Shown piece after piece: positions 9,485 to 20,220 of a stretch of DNA of 64,000 nt (positions within the stretch are counted from its first letter, which is position 1; every line of letters starts with the position of its first letter). A program made the position numbers and the translations under genes. Source of the stretch: Elymus sibiricus (taxonomy: Eukaryota > Streptophyta > Magnoliopsida > Poales > Poaceae); the NCBI GenBank assembly GCA_039707655.1, contig CM077676.1, forward strand, positions 81,424,895 to 81,488,894. The letters run 5' to 3'. Below the pieces are notes generated by a model that was not told the DNA's origin, ran no database searches, and worked only from the letters and a program-made list of their open reading frames with translations.

Positions 9485-9876
9485 CCTGGTTTGATAACGA
9501 AATCCTCTGGCGACTCTGAGGCGTCATCAGAGGAAGATGAAACCTGATAGTCCGAATCAGAGGGATTAAGCGGATGTTTAAACAAACCAGCTTTAGGGAG
9601 CAGAGGTGGTGGATGGAGAAGCACCTCACGCGGGCGGTTATGAGAGTCGCTTTTATTAACGACAGAACCGCTGGCGCCAGTGTTAGAGCCGCCACAATCA
9701 GATTGGAGAAAGGCGGCATGCTGAATTGTTTTTAATGAATAGTTGAGATCCAGGCGAGCAAAAGGATGTGAGAAAGGATATTTCCTCACAGTAATTCTGG
9801 GTTTCCTAGAAAAATGATTGTTGAACGGAGTGGAAGTTACCTCAGTTTCTCCCTGTTCGTCTTCTTCTTCTTCACC
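9485..9876 (-). CDS. antisense gene, coding block 3: acidic and Ser-rich segment
   Basis: It begins with a poly-Glu/Asp run after a CCTTCCAG acceptor, continues through KPRITVRKYPFSHP and ends with a Ser/Asp-rich region before a GGTAAGA donor. The end phase (two bases) joins correctly to block 4. No known domain was recognised. Confidence 0.6.
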
Positions 9877-9951
9877 CTGGAAGGTGTCAAGGTAAAATTA
9901 TTAAGCATAAGCCGCAAATGAAAAGGAAAAAGGTGGGTGTAAATTATGAAC

Positions 9952-10123
9952 TTGCCGATGTTTCATCTTTGGAGGATTCTAAGACAGCAGGATCCGCGTC
10001 CAAAGGGTTGATGGTCTCCTTCTTTTTCTTTCCTCCTCGAGAGCCGGCCTGTTTGCCCGGCTTCTGGCCTTTGGGTTCTTTTTCTTTCACCTGTGGCCGA
10101 GCTTCCCAAAAGGGATCATCATC
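9952..10123 (-). CDS. antisense gene, coding block 2: basic Lys-rich segment
   Basis: The acceptor is a pyrimidine-rich stretch ending in CAG just before GATGATGATCCC. The segment runs DDDPFWEARP, then a Lys/Gly/Pro-rich tract with a GGKKKKE patch that could act as a nuclear localisation signal, then an acidic end. The donor near 9951 is weak, and its phase does not fit the most obvious acceptor of the next block. Confidence 0.55.
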
Positions 10124-10193
10124 CTGAAAGTCACAAGGGGTAAGCCTCAAGAATGTAAACAATAAAACAGAAGCCTAAAGGAGATTTGCTTAC

Positions 10194-10943
10194 AGCCGGT
10201 GGTGGATTGGCTTCAGTGAAGGGCTTCAGAGAAAACTCGCCAGTATAGTCGCCGGGTAAGTTGACGATTATCCTCATCTGTTTCACCACATCTGACACAG
10301 GAGCAGGCGTATTATTATACCTCTGAGGATCTTCTAAACCGGAGTATGCATACATCAGCCGGTCTCGAAGGCTCTATGGCTGGATCCTCCAGGAAAGCCA
10401 GCAAAGGATCAAGTCAGCTCCTGTAAGACCATTGGCCATCAAAGCGGCTATCTTGTCCATCAGAGGCTGAAGCTGGATCCGTTCTGTTTCTGTGGGCCTG
10501 GGAGGATATTCTTTTTTATGATCCAGGCGGTCAGGTCTAAAACCCGGCAATGGGTGTTGCCCTTCAGGCACCTTGGTCTTCACGTAAAACCAAGTCTCCG
10601 GCATGCCCTTTGGGTGGCTCAAGAGCTCAGCACTAGGAAAATAAGTAAACCGCCGTCTCTGAAAGGATATGCCGCCAAGCTCTTGATGGCGGCCTCCGGC
10701 GACTTCAGTTTGCTTGTTCACATAGAATAAATTTCGGAATAACAAGATCGTTGGCTCTATCCGGAGATAAGCTTCACAAACTACTACGAAAGAGCTTATA
10801 TTAACAATAGAGTTGGAGCCAAGGTCTTGAGGATGCAGACCATAGAAGTGTAAAAGGTCTACGAGTGAAGGATGTTCAGCACAAGTGAAAATTTCGCTAA
10901 GTGTGTAACAACAGATTTCTGCCAACGCGGTAAATTTTTTGGA
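10194..10943 (-). CDS. antisense gene, coding block 1: Transposase_28-like domain
   Basis: The block is open from 10943 and ends at a GTAAGC donor (intron begins 10193). It contains the recognisable stretch LLHFYGLHPQDLGSNSI followed by VCEAYLRIEP, and later PLPGFRP and LTGADLILCWLSWRIQP. These are hallmarks I associate with the plant 'putative gypsy-type transposon' domain. A TAG at 10374-10376 interrupts it, and the same frame resumes directly with a well-conserved MYAYSGLEDPQRY segment, so one base change is enough to explain the break. Upstream of 10943 the frame has stops and loses similarity, so the true N-terminus is either in an upstream exon or decayed. Confidence 0.75.
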
Positions 10944-11204
10944 TCAAACAGCTCTATAAAATAAGGAAAAAAGCAGTTCTTGCTACAGTTTGTTAAGCCG
11001 CGGCAGGTTTTTACAGATGGGGTTTCTCAGATCTATCTTGATACAAGATTTAATTCCTGATCATTGGAGGGATAGCAACGGCGCCATTTCCATGATGTAA
11101 GAGTACCAAGGTGCAGCCGGCGATAGTAGCCGCGGAGAGGCCGAGGCGGAGCTCGAGCCCGACAATGGCGGAACCCTAAGAAGGGTGAGAAGAACTGGGA
11201 ATAC

Positions 11205-11345
11205 CTGGATCGGATGGCCGCGCGGCGCGGTTGCAGAGAGGTGACGGCGGTGCGTCGGGACTGTTTCTCCTTCCGATGGCCGGCGAGCTCGAAGGTGTGT
11301 CGCGAGGAGGCGTAAGCTCGGGCGGCAGGAGGAAGAACATGGAGA
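11205..11345 (-). other. possible leader or first exon of the antisense gene
   Basis: Downstream (minus strand) of the TATA-like box, a CT-rich leader is followed by a GC-rich stretch with a Pro/Ser/Arg-rich open frame starting at an ATG (MFFLLPPELTPPRD). It ends at a plausible donor, CCAG|GTATTC, at 11204. Whether it is 5' UTR or coding cannot be told from sequence alone. Confidence 0.3.
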
Positions 11346-11370
11346 AAATGAGGAAAAGGACCTGAAAAGG

Positions 11371-11380
11371 GTATTTATAA
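11371..11380 (-). promoter_or_regulatory. TATA-like box for the antisense transcript
   Basis: On the minus strand the sequence reads TTATAAATAC, preceded by GCCCCC and followed by a pyrimidine-rich leader, as at plant Pol II starts. It lies about 430 bp upstream of the first recognisable antisense coding block and 130 bp downstream of a TGACGTCA site. Confidence 0.4.
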
Positions 11381-11476
11381 GGGGGCAAGACACCGAAGGG
11401 TCGGGGCGAGATTTAAGGATCTACAGTAATCCGACGCCCCGATTTTCGCGCCTAATGAATTCATTTCAGATATTGG

Positions 11477-11518
11477 TGATGTCATGGAAAGATTCGTTCT
11501 GGAGATTCGGTGACGTCA
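11477..11518 (-). promoter_or_regulatory. paired bZIP/CRE-like sites upstream of the antisense TATA box
   Basis: A perfect palindrome TGACGTCA is at 11511-11518, and a one-mismatch relative TGATGTCA is at 11477-11484. Both sit in similar surroundings (ATTGGTGATGTCA and ATTCGGTGACGTCA), so they look like a local duplication. TGACGTCA is the classical core bound by plant TGA/bZIP factors. The position about 100-140 bp upstream of the minus-strand TATA box fits a promoter. Confidence 0.4.
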
Positions 11519-11657
11519 CAAGAAGAGCAGGACTGAAGGAAAGGCAGTTGAAATATTCACAAGACGCGGGTTCTGCTGAAGACTCGCCAAAATATCAAGG
11601 TTAAGTTTGAAAAGGACGAGGTTGTCTGGAACCAGTTCAAGCCAACCTGAGGGCTAA

Positions 11658-12150
11658 TGTCAGGGAAATATCTTTGGGTGAAACCCGCCCGTTCAGGGCC
11701 GGGTCTCGAGGAGTAAAACCATGAAGGGCCAGGTGGGCCGTAGTGTCTTCTATGGAGGCCCAGAAGGAGAGCCGCCCATTGAGGGGCCGGCCCAAGACCC
11801 GCCGAGAGAGGCGGTAAGTGCAAACCGCCATAAGGTACAACTTAGGAAACAAGTAAGGGGAGTTGGGCTCGGATTGTTATCCCGGCCCGGACTCTTATGT
11901 GAGCCCCGGGGCCCCGCCTGTATATAAAGGGGAGCCCCCGGGGATAGAAGGGGGGGGGAAAGATCTTTCGAGAGCTAGGGCTAGACAAGTCTCAAAACCC
12001 TTGTAATCAAGATCTTCAAATACATCTAGCAGGAGTAGGCTTTACCTCCTCGAGAGGGGCCGAACCTGGGTAAATCTTGCCTTCCGTGTTCCTCGTTTGA
12101 CCCCTTCGATCTGCTACTATGAGGACATCTGCCGTGAAAATACCACGACA
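11658..12150 (+). repeat. 3' LTR (493 bp)
   Basis: The LTR starts TGTCAGGGAAATATC and ends GAAAATACCACGACA, giving the TGTC...GACA terminal inverted dinucleotides and a longer imperfect inverted match. A purine-biased GAGGGCTAA just before 11658 may be the polypurine tract. Satellite sequence begins at 12151 with no gap, which fixes the right boundary. The 5' LTR is outside the window, so no insertion age can be estimated. Confidence 0.8.
11931..11937 (+). promoter_or_regulatory. TATA box of the LTR promoter
   Basis: TATATAA lies in a GC-rich LTR context, 274 bp from the LTR start. This is where the U3 promoter of a 493-bp LTR is expected, and the transcript would begin about 30 bp further on. 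Confidence 0.6.
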
Positions 12151-12155
12151 AATAG
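12151..12155. other. presumed 5-bp target-site duplication (right copy) in the satellite
   Basis: AATAG directly follows the LTR and belongs to the satellite segment GAAAAATAGCAAATG. The partner copy would precede the 5' LTR outside the window. Confidence 0.4.
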
Positions 12156-14019
12156 CAAATGAAGTTAGAAAGGGTTGAAATTTGAGGATGTGGCTTTGAA
12201 TGGTGCATATTAAATGCACAAAAAGTCTGGAGTTGAAATAAGTTTAAAAAAATGAAATGACTTTGTAACATATGAGTTTTCGTCCGAAACCTTGATACTT
12301 CGAAGGAGATGGTCCAGTTTGTACACGAAGTGCATCCAGTTTTTGCCGTAACCCTCTCAACTTTTTAGCACATGCTATGTGGGTGAAATGATGATACCAT
12401 GCCAAGTTTCAACCTTTTCAGAGTTCATTTGTAGTGCTTTTCAATTTCAGGGTCATTTAGCTCAAAAAATCATTAAATGCATGAAAAATAGCAAATGAAG
12501 TTAGAAAGGGTTGAAATTTGAGGATGTGGCTTTGAATGGTGCATATTGAATACATAAAAAGTCTGGAGTTGAAATAAGTTTACAAAAAATGAAATGCCTT
12601 TGTAACAGATGAGTTTTCGTCCGAAACCTTGATACTTCAACGGAGATGGTCCAGTTTGTACACGAAGTGCATCCAGTTTTTGCCGTAACCCTCTCAACTT
12701 TTTATCACATGCTATGTGGGTGAAATGATGATACCATGCCAAGTTTCAACCTTTTCAGAGTTTATTTGTAGTGCTTTTCAATTTCAGGGTCATTTAGCTC
12801 AAAAAAATCATTAAATCCATGAAAAATAGCAAATGAAGTTAGAAAGGGTTGAAATTTGAGGATGTGGCTTTGAATGGTGCATATTAAATGCACAAAAAGT
12901 CTGGAGTTGAAATAAGTTTAAAAAAATGAAATGCCTTTGTAACATATGAGTTTTCGTCCGAAACCTTGATACTTCGAAGGAGATGGTCCAGTTTGTACAC
13001 GAAGTGAATCCAGTTTTTGCCGTAACCCTCTCAACTTTTTAACACATGCTATCTGGGTGAAATGATGATACCATGCCAAGTTTCAACCTTTTCAGAGTTC
13101 ATTTGTAGTGCTTTTCAATTTCAGGGTCATTTAGCTCAAAAAAATCATTAAATGCATGAAAAATAGCAAATGAAGTTAGAAAGGGTTGAAATTTGAGGAT
13201 GTTGCTTTGAATGGTGCATATTGAATGCACAAAAAGTCTGGAGTTGAAATAAGTTTAAAAAAAATGAAATGACTTTGTACCAGATGAGTTTTCGTCCGAA
13301 ACCTTGATACTTCGTAGGAGATGGTCCAGTTTGTACACGAAGTGCATCCAGTTTTTGCCGTAACTTTCTCAACTTTTTAGCACATGCTATGTGGGTGAAA
13401 TCATGATTCCATGCCAAGTTTCAATCTTTTCAGAGTTCATTTGGAGTGCTTTTCAATTTCAGGGTCATTTAGCTCAAAAAATCATTAAATGCATGAAAAA
13501 TAGCAAATGAAGTTAGAAAGGGTTGAAATTTGAGGATGTGGCTTCGAATGGTGCATATTGAATGCACAAAAAGTCTGGAGTTGAAATAAGTTTAAAAAAA
13601 TGAAATGCCTTTGTAACAGATGAGTTTTCGTCCGAAACCTTGATACTTCGAAGAAGATGGTCCAGTTTGTACACGAAGTGCATCCAGTTATTGCCGTAAC
13701 CCTCTTAACATTTTAGCACATGCTATGTGGGTGAAATGATGATACCATGCCAAGTTTCAACCTTTTCAGAGTTCATTTGTAGTGCTTTTCAATTTCAGGG
13801 TCATTTAGCTAAAAAATCATTAAATGCATGAAAAATAGCAAATGAAGTTAGAAAGGGTTGAAATTTGAGGATGTGGCTTTGAATGGTGAATATTGAATGC
13901 ACAAAAAGTCTGGAGTTGAAATAACTTTAAAAAAATTAAATGCCTTTGTAACAGATGAGTTTTCGTTCGAAACCTTGATACTTCGAAGGAGATGGTCCAG
14001 TTTGTACACGAAGTGCATC

Positions 14020-17000
14020 CAGTTTTTGCCGTAACCGTCTCAACTTTTTATCACATGCTATGTGGGTGAAATGATGATACCATGCCAAGTTTCAACCTTT
14101 TCAGAGTTCATTTGTAGTGCTTTTCAATTTCAGGGTCATTTAGCTCAAAAAAATCATTAAATGCATGAAAAATAGCAAATGAAGTTAGAAAGGGTTGAAA
14201 TTTGAGGATGTTGCTTTGAATGGTGCATATTAAATGCACAAAAAGTCTGGAGTTGAAATAAGTTTAAAAAAATGAAATGCCTTTGTAACATATGAGTTTT
14301 CGTCCGAAACCTTGATACTTCGAAGGAGATGGTCCAGTTTGTACACGAAGTGCATCCAGTTTTTGCCGTAAGCCTCTCAACTTTTTAGCACATGCTATGT
14401 GGGTGAAATGATGATACCATGCCAAGTTTCAACATTTTCAGAGTTCATTTGTAGTGCTTTTCAATTTCAGGGTCATTTAGCTAAAAAAATCATTAAATGC
14501 ATGAAAAATAGCAAATGAAGCTAGAAAGGGTTGAAATTTGAGTATGTGGCTTTGAATGGTGCATATTGAATGCACAAAAAGTCAGGAGTTGAAATAAGTT
14601 TAAAAAAATGAAATGCCTTTGTAACAGATGAGTGTTCGTTTGAAACCTTGATACTTCGAAGGAGATGGTCCAGTTTGTACACGAAGTGCATCCAGTTTTT
14701 GCCGTAACCCTCTCAACTTTTTATCACATGCTAAGTGGGTGAAATGATGATACCATGCCAAGTTTCAACCTTTTCAGAGTTTATTTGTAGTGCTTTTCAA
14801 TTTCAGGGTCATTTAGCTCAAAAAAAATCATTAAATGCATGAAAAATAGCAAATGAAGTTAGAAAGGGTTGAAATTTGAGGATGTGGCTTTGAATGGTGC
14901 ATATTGAATCCACAAAAAGTCTGGAGTTGAAATAAGTTTAAAAAAATGAAATGCCTTTGTAACAGATGAGTTTTCGTTCGAAACCTTGATACTTCGAAGG
15001 AGATGGTCCAGTTTGTACACGAAGTGCATCCAGTTTTTGCCGTAACCCTCTCAACTTTTTAGCACATGCTATGTGGGTGAAATGATGATACCATGCCAAG
15101 TTTCAACCTTTTCAGAGTTTATTTGTAGTGCTTTTCAATTTCAGGGTCATTTAGCTCGAAAAAATCATTAAATGCATGAAAAATAGCAAATGAAGTTAGA
15201 AAGGGTTGAAATTTGAGGATGTGGCTTTGAATGGTGCATATTGAACGCACAAAAAGTCTGGAGTTGAAATAAGTTTAAAAAAATGAAATGCCTTTGTAAC
15301 AGATGAGTTTTCGTTTGAAACCTTGATACTTTGAAGGAGATGGTCCAGTTTGTACATGAAGTGCATCCAGTTTTTGCTGTAACCCTCTCAACTTTTTAGC
15401 ACATGCTATGTGGGTGAAATGATGATACCATGCCAAGTTTCAACCTGTTCAGAGTTCATTTGTAGTGCTTTTCAATTTCAGGGTCATTTAGCTAAAAAAA
15501 ATCATTAAATGCATGAAAAATAGCAAATGAAGTTAGAAAGGGTTGAAATTTGAGGATGTGGATTTGAATGGTGCATATTGAATGCACAAAAAGTCTGGAG
15601 TTGAAATAAGTTTAAAAAAATGAAATGCCTTTGTAACAGATGAGTTGCCGTTTGAAACCTTGATACTTCGAAGGAGATGGTCCAGTTTGTACACGAAGTG
15701 CATCCAGTTTTTGCCGTAACCCTCTCAACTTTTTATCACATGCTAAGTGGGTGAAATGATGATACCATGCCAAGTTTCAACCTTTTCAGAGTTTATTTGT
15801 AGTGCTTTTCAATTTCAGGGTCATTTAGCTCAAAAAAAATCATTAAATGCATGAAAAATAGCAAATGAAGTTAGAAAGGGTTGAAATTTGAGGATGTGGC
15901 TTTGAATGGTGCATATTGAATCCACAAAAAGTCTGGAGTTGAAATAAGTTTAAAAAAATGAAATGCCTTTGTAACAGATGAGTTTTCGTCCGAAACCTTG
16001 ATACTTCGAAGGAGATGGTCCAGTTTGTACACGAAGTGCATTCAGTTTTTGCCGTAACCCTCTTCACTTTTTAGCACACGCTATGTGGGTGAAATGATGA
16101 TACCATGCCTAGTTTCAACCTTTTCAGAGTTTATTTGTAGTGCTTTTCAATTTCAGGGTCATTTAGCTAAAAAAATCATTAAATGCATGAAAAATAGCAA
16201 ATGAAGTTAGAAAGGGTTGAAATTTGAGGATGTGGCTTTGATTGGTGCATATTGAATGCACAAAAAGTCTGGAGTTGAAATAAGTTTAACAAAATGAAAT
16301 GCCTTTGTAACAGATGAGTTTTCGTTTGAAACCTTGATACTTCGAAGGAGATGGTCCAGTTTGTACACGAAGTGCATCCAGTTTTTGCTGTAACCCTCTC
16401 AACTTTTTAGGACATTCTATGTGGGTGAAATGATGATACCATGCCAAGTTTCAACCTTTTCAGTGTTCATTTGTAGAGCTTTTCAATTTCGGGGTCATTT
16501 AGCTCAAAAAAATCATTAAATGCATGAAAAATAGCAAATGTAGTTAGAAAGGGTTGAAATTTGAGGATGTGTCTTTGAATGGTGCATATTGAATGCACAA
16601 AAAGTCTGGAGTTGAAATAAGTTTAAAAAAATGAAATGCCTTTGTAACAGATGAGTTTTCGTCCGAAACCTTGATACTTTGTAGGAGATGGTCCAGTTTG
16701 TACACGAAGTGCATCCAGTTTTTGCCGTAACTTTCTCAACTTTTTAGCACATGCTATGTGGGTGAAATCATGATACCATGCCAAGTTTCAATCTTTTCAG
16801 AGTTCATTTGGAGTGCTTTTCAATTTCAGGGTCATCTAGCTCAAAAAATCATTAAATGCATGAAAAATAGCAAATGAAGTTAGAAAGGGTTGAAATTTGA
16901 GGATGTGCCTTTGAATGGTGCATATTGAATGCACAAAAAGTCTGGAGTTGAAATAAGTTTAAAAAAATGAAATGCCTTTGTAACAGATGTGTTTTCGTCC

Positions 17001-20000
17001 GAAACCATGATACTTCGAAGGAGATGGTCCACTTTGTACAGGAAGTGCATCCAGTTTTTGCCGTAACCGTCTCAACTTTTTATCACATGCTATGTGGGTG
17101 AAATGATGATACCATGCCAAGTTTCAACCTTTTCAGAGTTCATTTGTAGTGCTTTTCAATTTCAGGGTCATTTAGCTCAAAAAAATCATTAAATGCATGA
17201 AAAATAGCAAATGAAGTTAGAAAGGGTTGAAATTTGAGGATGTTGCTTTGAATGGTGCATATTAAATGCACAAAAAGTCTGGAGTTGAAATAAGTTTAAA
17301 AAAATGAAATGCCTTTGTAACATATGAGTTTTCGTCCGAAACCTTGATACTTCGAAGGAGATGGTCCAGTTTGTACACGAAGTGCATCCAGTTTTTGCCG
17401 TAAGCCTCTCAACTTTTTAGCACATGCTATGTGGGTGAAATGATGATACCATGCCAAGTTTCAACATTTTCAGAGTTCATTTGTAGTGCTTTTCAATTTC
17501 AGGGTCATTTAGCTAAAAAAATCATTAAATGCATGAAAAATAGCAAATGAAGCTAGAAAGGGTTGAAATTTGAGTATGTGGCTTTGAATGGTGCATATTG
17601 AATGCACAAAAAGTCAGGAGTTGAAATAAGTTTAAAAAAATGAAATGCCTTTGTAACAGATGAGTGTTCGTTTGAAACCTTGATACTTCGAAGGAGATGG
17701 TCCAGTTTGTACACGAAGTGCATCCAGTTTTTGCCGTAACCCTCTCAACTTTTTATCACATGCTAAGTGGGTGAAATGATGATACCATGCCAAGTTTCAA
17801 CCTTTTCAGAGTTTATTTGTAGTGCTTTTCAATTTCAGGGTCATTTAGCTCAAAAAAAATCATTAAATGCATGAAAAATAGCAAATGAAGTTAGAAAGGG
17901 TTGAAATTTGAGGATGTGGCTTTGAATGGTGCATATTGAATCCACAAAAAGTCTGGAGTTGAAATAAGTTTAAAAAAATGAAATGCCTTTGTAACAGATG
18001 AGTTTTCGTTCGAAACCTTGATACTTCGAAGGAGATGGTCCAGTTTGTACACGAAGTGCATCCAGTTTTTGCCGTAACCCTCTCAACTTTTTAGCACATG
18101 CTATGTGGGTGAAATGATGATACCATGCCAAGTTTCAACCTTTTCAGAGTTTATTTGTAGTGCTTTTCAATTTCAGGGTCATTTAGCTCGAAAAAATCAT
18201 TAAATGCATGAAAAATAGCAAATGAAGTTAGAAAGGGTTGAAATTTGAGGATGTGGCTTTGAATGGTGCATATTGAACGCACAAAAAGTCTGGAGTTGAA
18301 ATAAGTTTAAAAAAATGAAATGCCTTTGTAACAGATGAGTTTTCGTTTGAAACCTTGATACTTTGAAGGAGATGGTCCAGTTTGTACATGAAGTGCATCC
18401 AGTTTTTGCTGTAACCCTCTCAACTTTTTAGCACATGCTATGTGGGTGAAATGATGATACCATGCCAAGTTTCAACCTGTTCAGAGTTCATTTGTAGTGC
18501 TTTTCAATTTCAGGGTCATTTAGCTAAAAAAAATCATTAAATGCATGAAAAATAGCAAATGAAGTTAGAAAGGGTTGAAATTTGAGGATGTGGATTTGAA
18601 TGGTGCATATTGAATGCACAAAAAGTCTGGAGTTGAAATAAGTTTAAAAAAATGAAATGCCTTTGTAACAGATGAGTTGCCGTTTGAAACCTTGATACTT
18701 CGAAGGAGATGGTCCAGTTTGTACACGAAGTGCATCCAGTTTTTGCCGTAACCCTCTCAACTTTTTATCACATGCTAAGTGGGTGAAATGATGATACCAT
18801 GCCAAGTTTCAACCTTTTCAGAGTTTATTTGTAGTGCTTTTCAATTTCAGGGTCATTTAGCTCAAAAAAAATCATTAAATGCATGAAAAATAGCAAATGA
18901 AGTTAGAAAGGGTTGAAATTTGAGGATGTGGCTTTGAATGGTGCATATTGAATCCACAAAAAGTCTGGAGTTGAAATAAGTTTAAAAAAATGAAATGCCT
19001 TTGTAACAGATGAGTTTTCGTCCGAAACCTTGATACTTCGAAGGAGATGGTCCAGTTTGTACACGAAGTGCATTCAGTTTTTGCCGTAACCCTCTTCACT
19101 TTTTAGCACACGCTATGTGGGTGAAATGATGATACCATGCCTAGTTTCAACCTTTTCAGAGTTTATTTGTAGTGCTTTTCAATTTCAGGGTCATTTAGCT
19201 AAAAAAATCATTAAATGCATGAAAAATAGCAAATGAAGTTAGAAAGGGTTGAAATTTGAGGATGTGGCTTTGATTGGTGCATATTGAATGCACAAAAAGT
19301 CTGGAGTTGAAATAAGTTTAAAAAAATGAAATGCCTTTGTAACAGATGAGTTTTCGTTTGAAACCTTGATACTTCGAAGGAGATGGTCCAGTTTGTACAC
19401 GAAGTGCATCCAGTTTTTGCTGTAACCCTCTCAACTTTTTAGGACATTCTATGTGGGTGAAATGATGATACCATGCCAAGTTTCAACCTTTTCAGTGTTC
19501 ATTTGTAGAGCTTTTCAATTTCGGGGTCATTTAGCTCAAAAAAATCATTAAATGCATGAAAAATAGCAAATGTAGTTAGAAAGGGTTGAAATTTGAGGAT
19601 GTGTCTTTGAATGGTGCATATTGAATGCACAAAAAGTCTGGAGTTGAAATAAGTTTAAAAAAATGAAATGCCTTTGTAACAGATGAGTTTTCGTCCGAAA
19701 CCTTGATACTTTGTAGGAGGTGGTCCAGTTTGTACACGAAGTGCATCCAGTTTTTGCCGTAACTTTCTCAACTTTTTAGCACATGCTATGTGGGTGAAAT
19801 CATGATACCATGCCAAGTTTCAATCTTTTCAGAGTTCATTTGGAGTGCTTTTCAATTTCAGGGTCATCTAGCTCAAAAAATCATTAAATGCATGAAAAAT
19901 AGCAAATGAAGTTAGAAAGGGTTGAAATTTGAGGATGTGCCTTTGAATGGTGCATATTGAATGCACAAAAAGTCTGGAGTTGAAATAAGTTTAAAAAAAT

Positions 20001-20084
20001 GAAATGCCTTTGTAACAGATGTGTTTTCGTCCGAAACCATGATACTTCGAAGGAGATGGTCGACTTTGTACAGGAAGTGCATCC
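14020..20084 (+). repeat. tandem duplication of a 9-monomer block (two copies of about 3032 bp)
   Basis: About 14020-17051 and 17052-20084 carry the same ordered series of nine monomer variants. Private markers recur exactly 3032 bp apart, for example CATTCAGTTTTTGCC (16038/19070), GATGTGTTTTCGTCC (16987/20019) and GTTGCCGTTTGAAACC (15645/18677). By eye only about three or four differences are present, such as TTTAACAAAATG against TTTAAAAAAATG and GGAGATGG against GGAGGTGG, so identity exceeds 99.8%. The limits are within about 30 bp. Confidence 0.9.
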
Positions 20085-20220
20085 AGTTTTTGCCGTAACC
20101 CTCTCAACTTTTTAGCACATGCTATGTGGGTGTAATGATGATACCATGCCAAGTTTCAACCTTTTCAGAGTTCACTCGTAGTGCTTTTCAATTTCAGGGT
20201 CATTTAGCTCAAAAAAATCA

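Larger units (their letters stand above)
7611..10943 (-). pseudogene. antisense multi-exon gene of the retrotransposon (Transposase_28 / 'putative gypsy-type transposon' family)
   Basis: Six minus-strand coding blocks can be joined through GT...AG introns in the order 10943-10194, 10123-9952, 9876-9485, 9401-8951, 8592-8316, 8239-7611. Phases agree at all joins except block 2/3, where a slightly later acceptor (coding from 9869) would be needed. The N-terminal block matches the plant family annotated as putative gypsy-type transposon (PF04195). A Lys-rich nuclear-localisation-like patch, acidic regions, a coiled coil and an acidic C-terminus follow. Two nonsense codons (TAG 10374-10376 and TGA 8157-8159) break it, so this copy is a pseudogene. 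Such antisense genes are known from Tat-lineage elements, but their function is unknown to me. The 5' end beyond 10943 is not resolved. Confidence 0.8.
1..12150 (+). mobile_element. Ty3/gypsy LTR retrotransposon, Tat-lineage-like, 5' part outside window
   Basis: The order of parts is gag, aspartic protease, reverse transcriptase, RNase H, integrase, tandem-repeat spacer, antisense gene, 3' LTR. Integrase downstream of RT/RNase H defines Ty3/gypsy. An extra antisense gene plus a repeat-rich spacer between pol and the 3' LTR is known from Tat-lineage elements such as Grande and RIRE2. I see no chromodomain at the integrase C-terminus, which fits the non-chromovirus side. The 5' LTR, primer-binding site and gag start lie left of the window. 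The 3' LTR ends TG...CA at 12150 and is followed at once by satellite sequence, so the host site was the satellite array. The copy carries several nonsense codons and a gag frame break and is probably not autonomous. The exact Triticeae family name was not assigned. Confidence 0.9.

Noticed and set aside
11557..11927. Open frames within the 3' LTR on both strands
   Set aside because: They overlap LTR promoter and terminal features, and no protein similarity was recognised.
1..12150. Integrated plant pararetrovirus or an env-bearing retrovirus
   Set aside because: The integrase domain, LTR and gene order are those of a Ty3/gypsy retrotransposon. I see no movement-protein, coat-protein or envelope-like frame.
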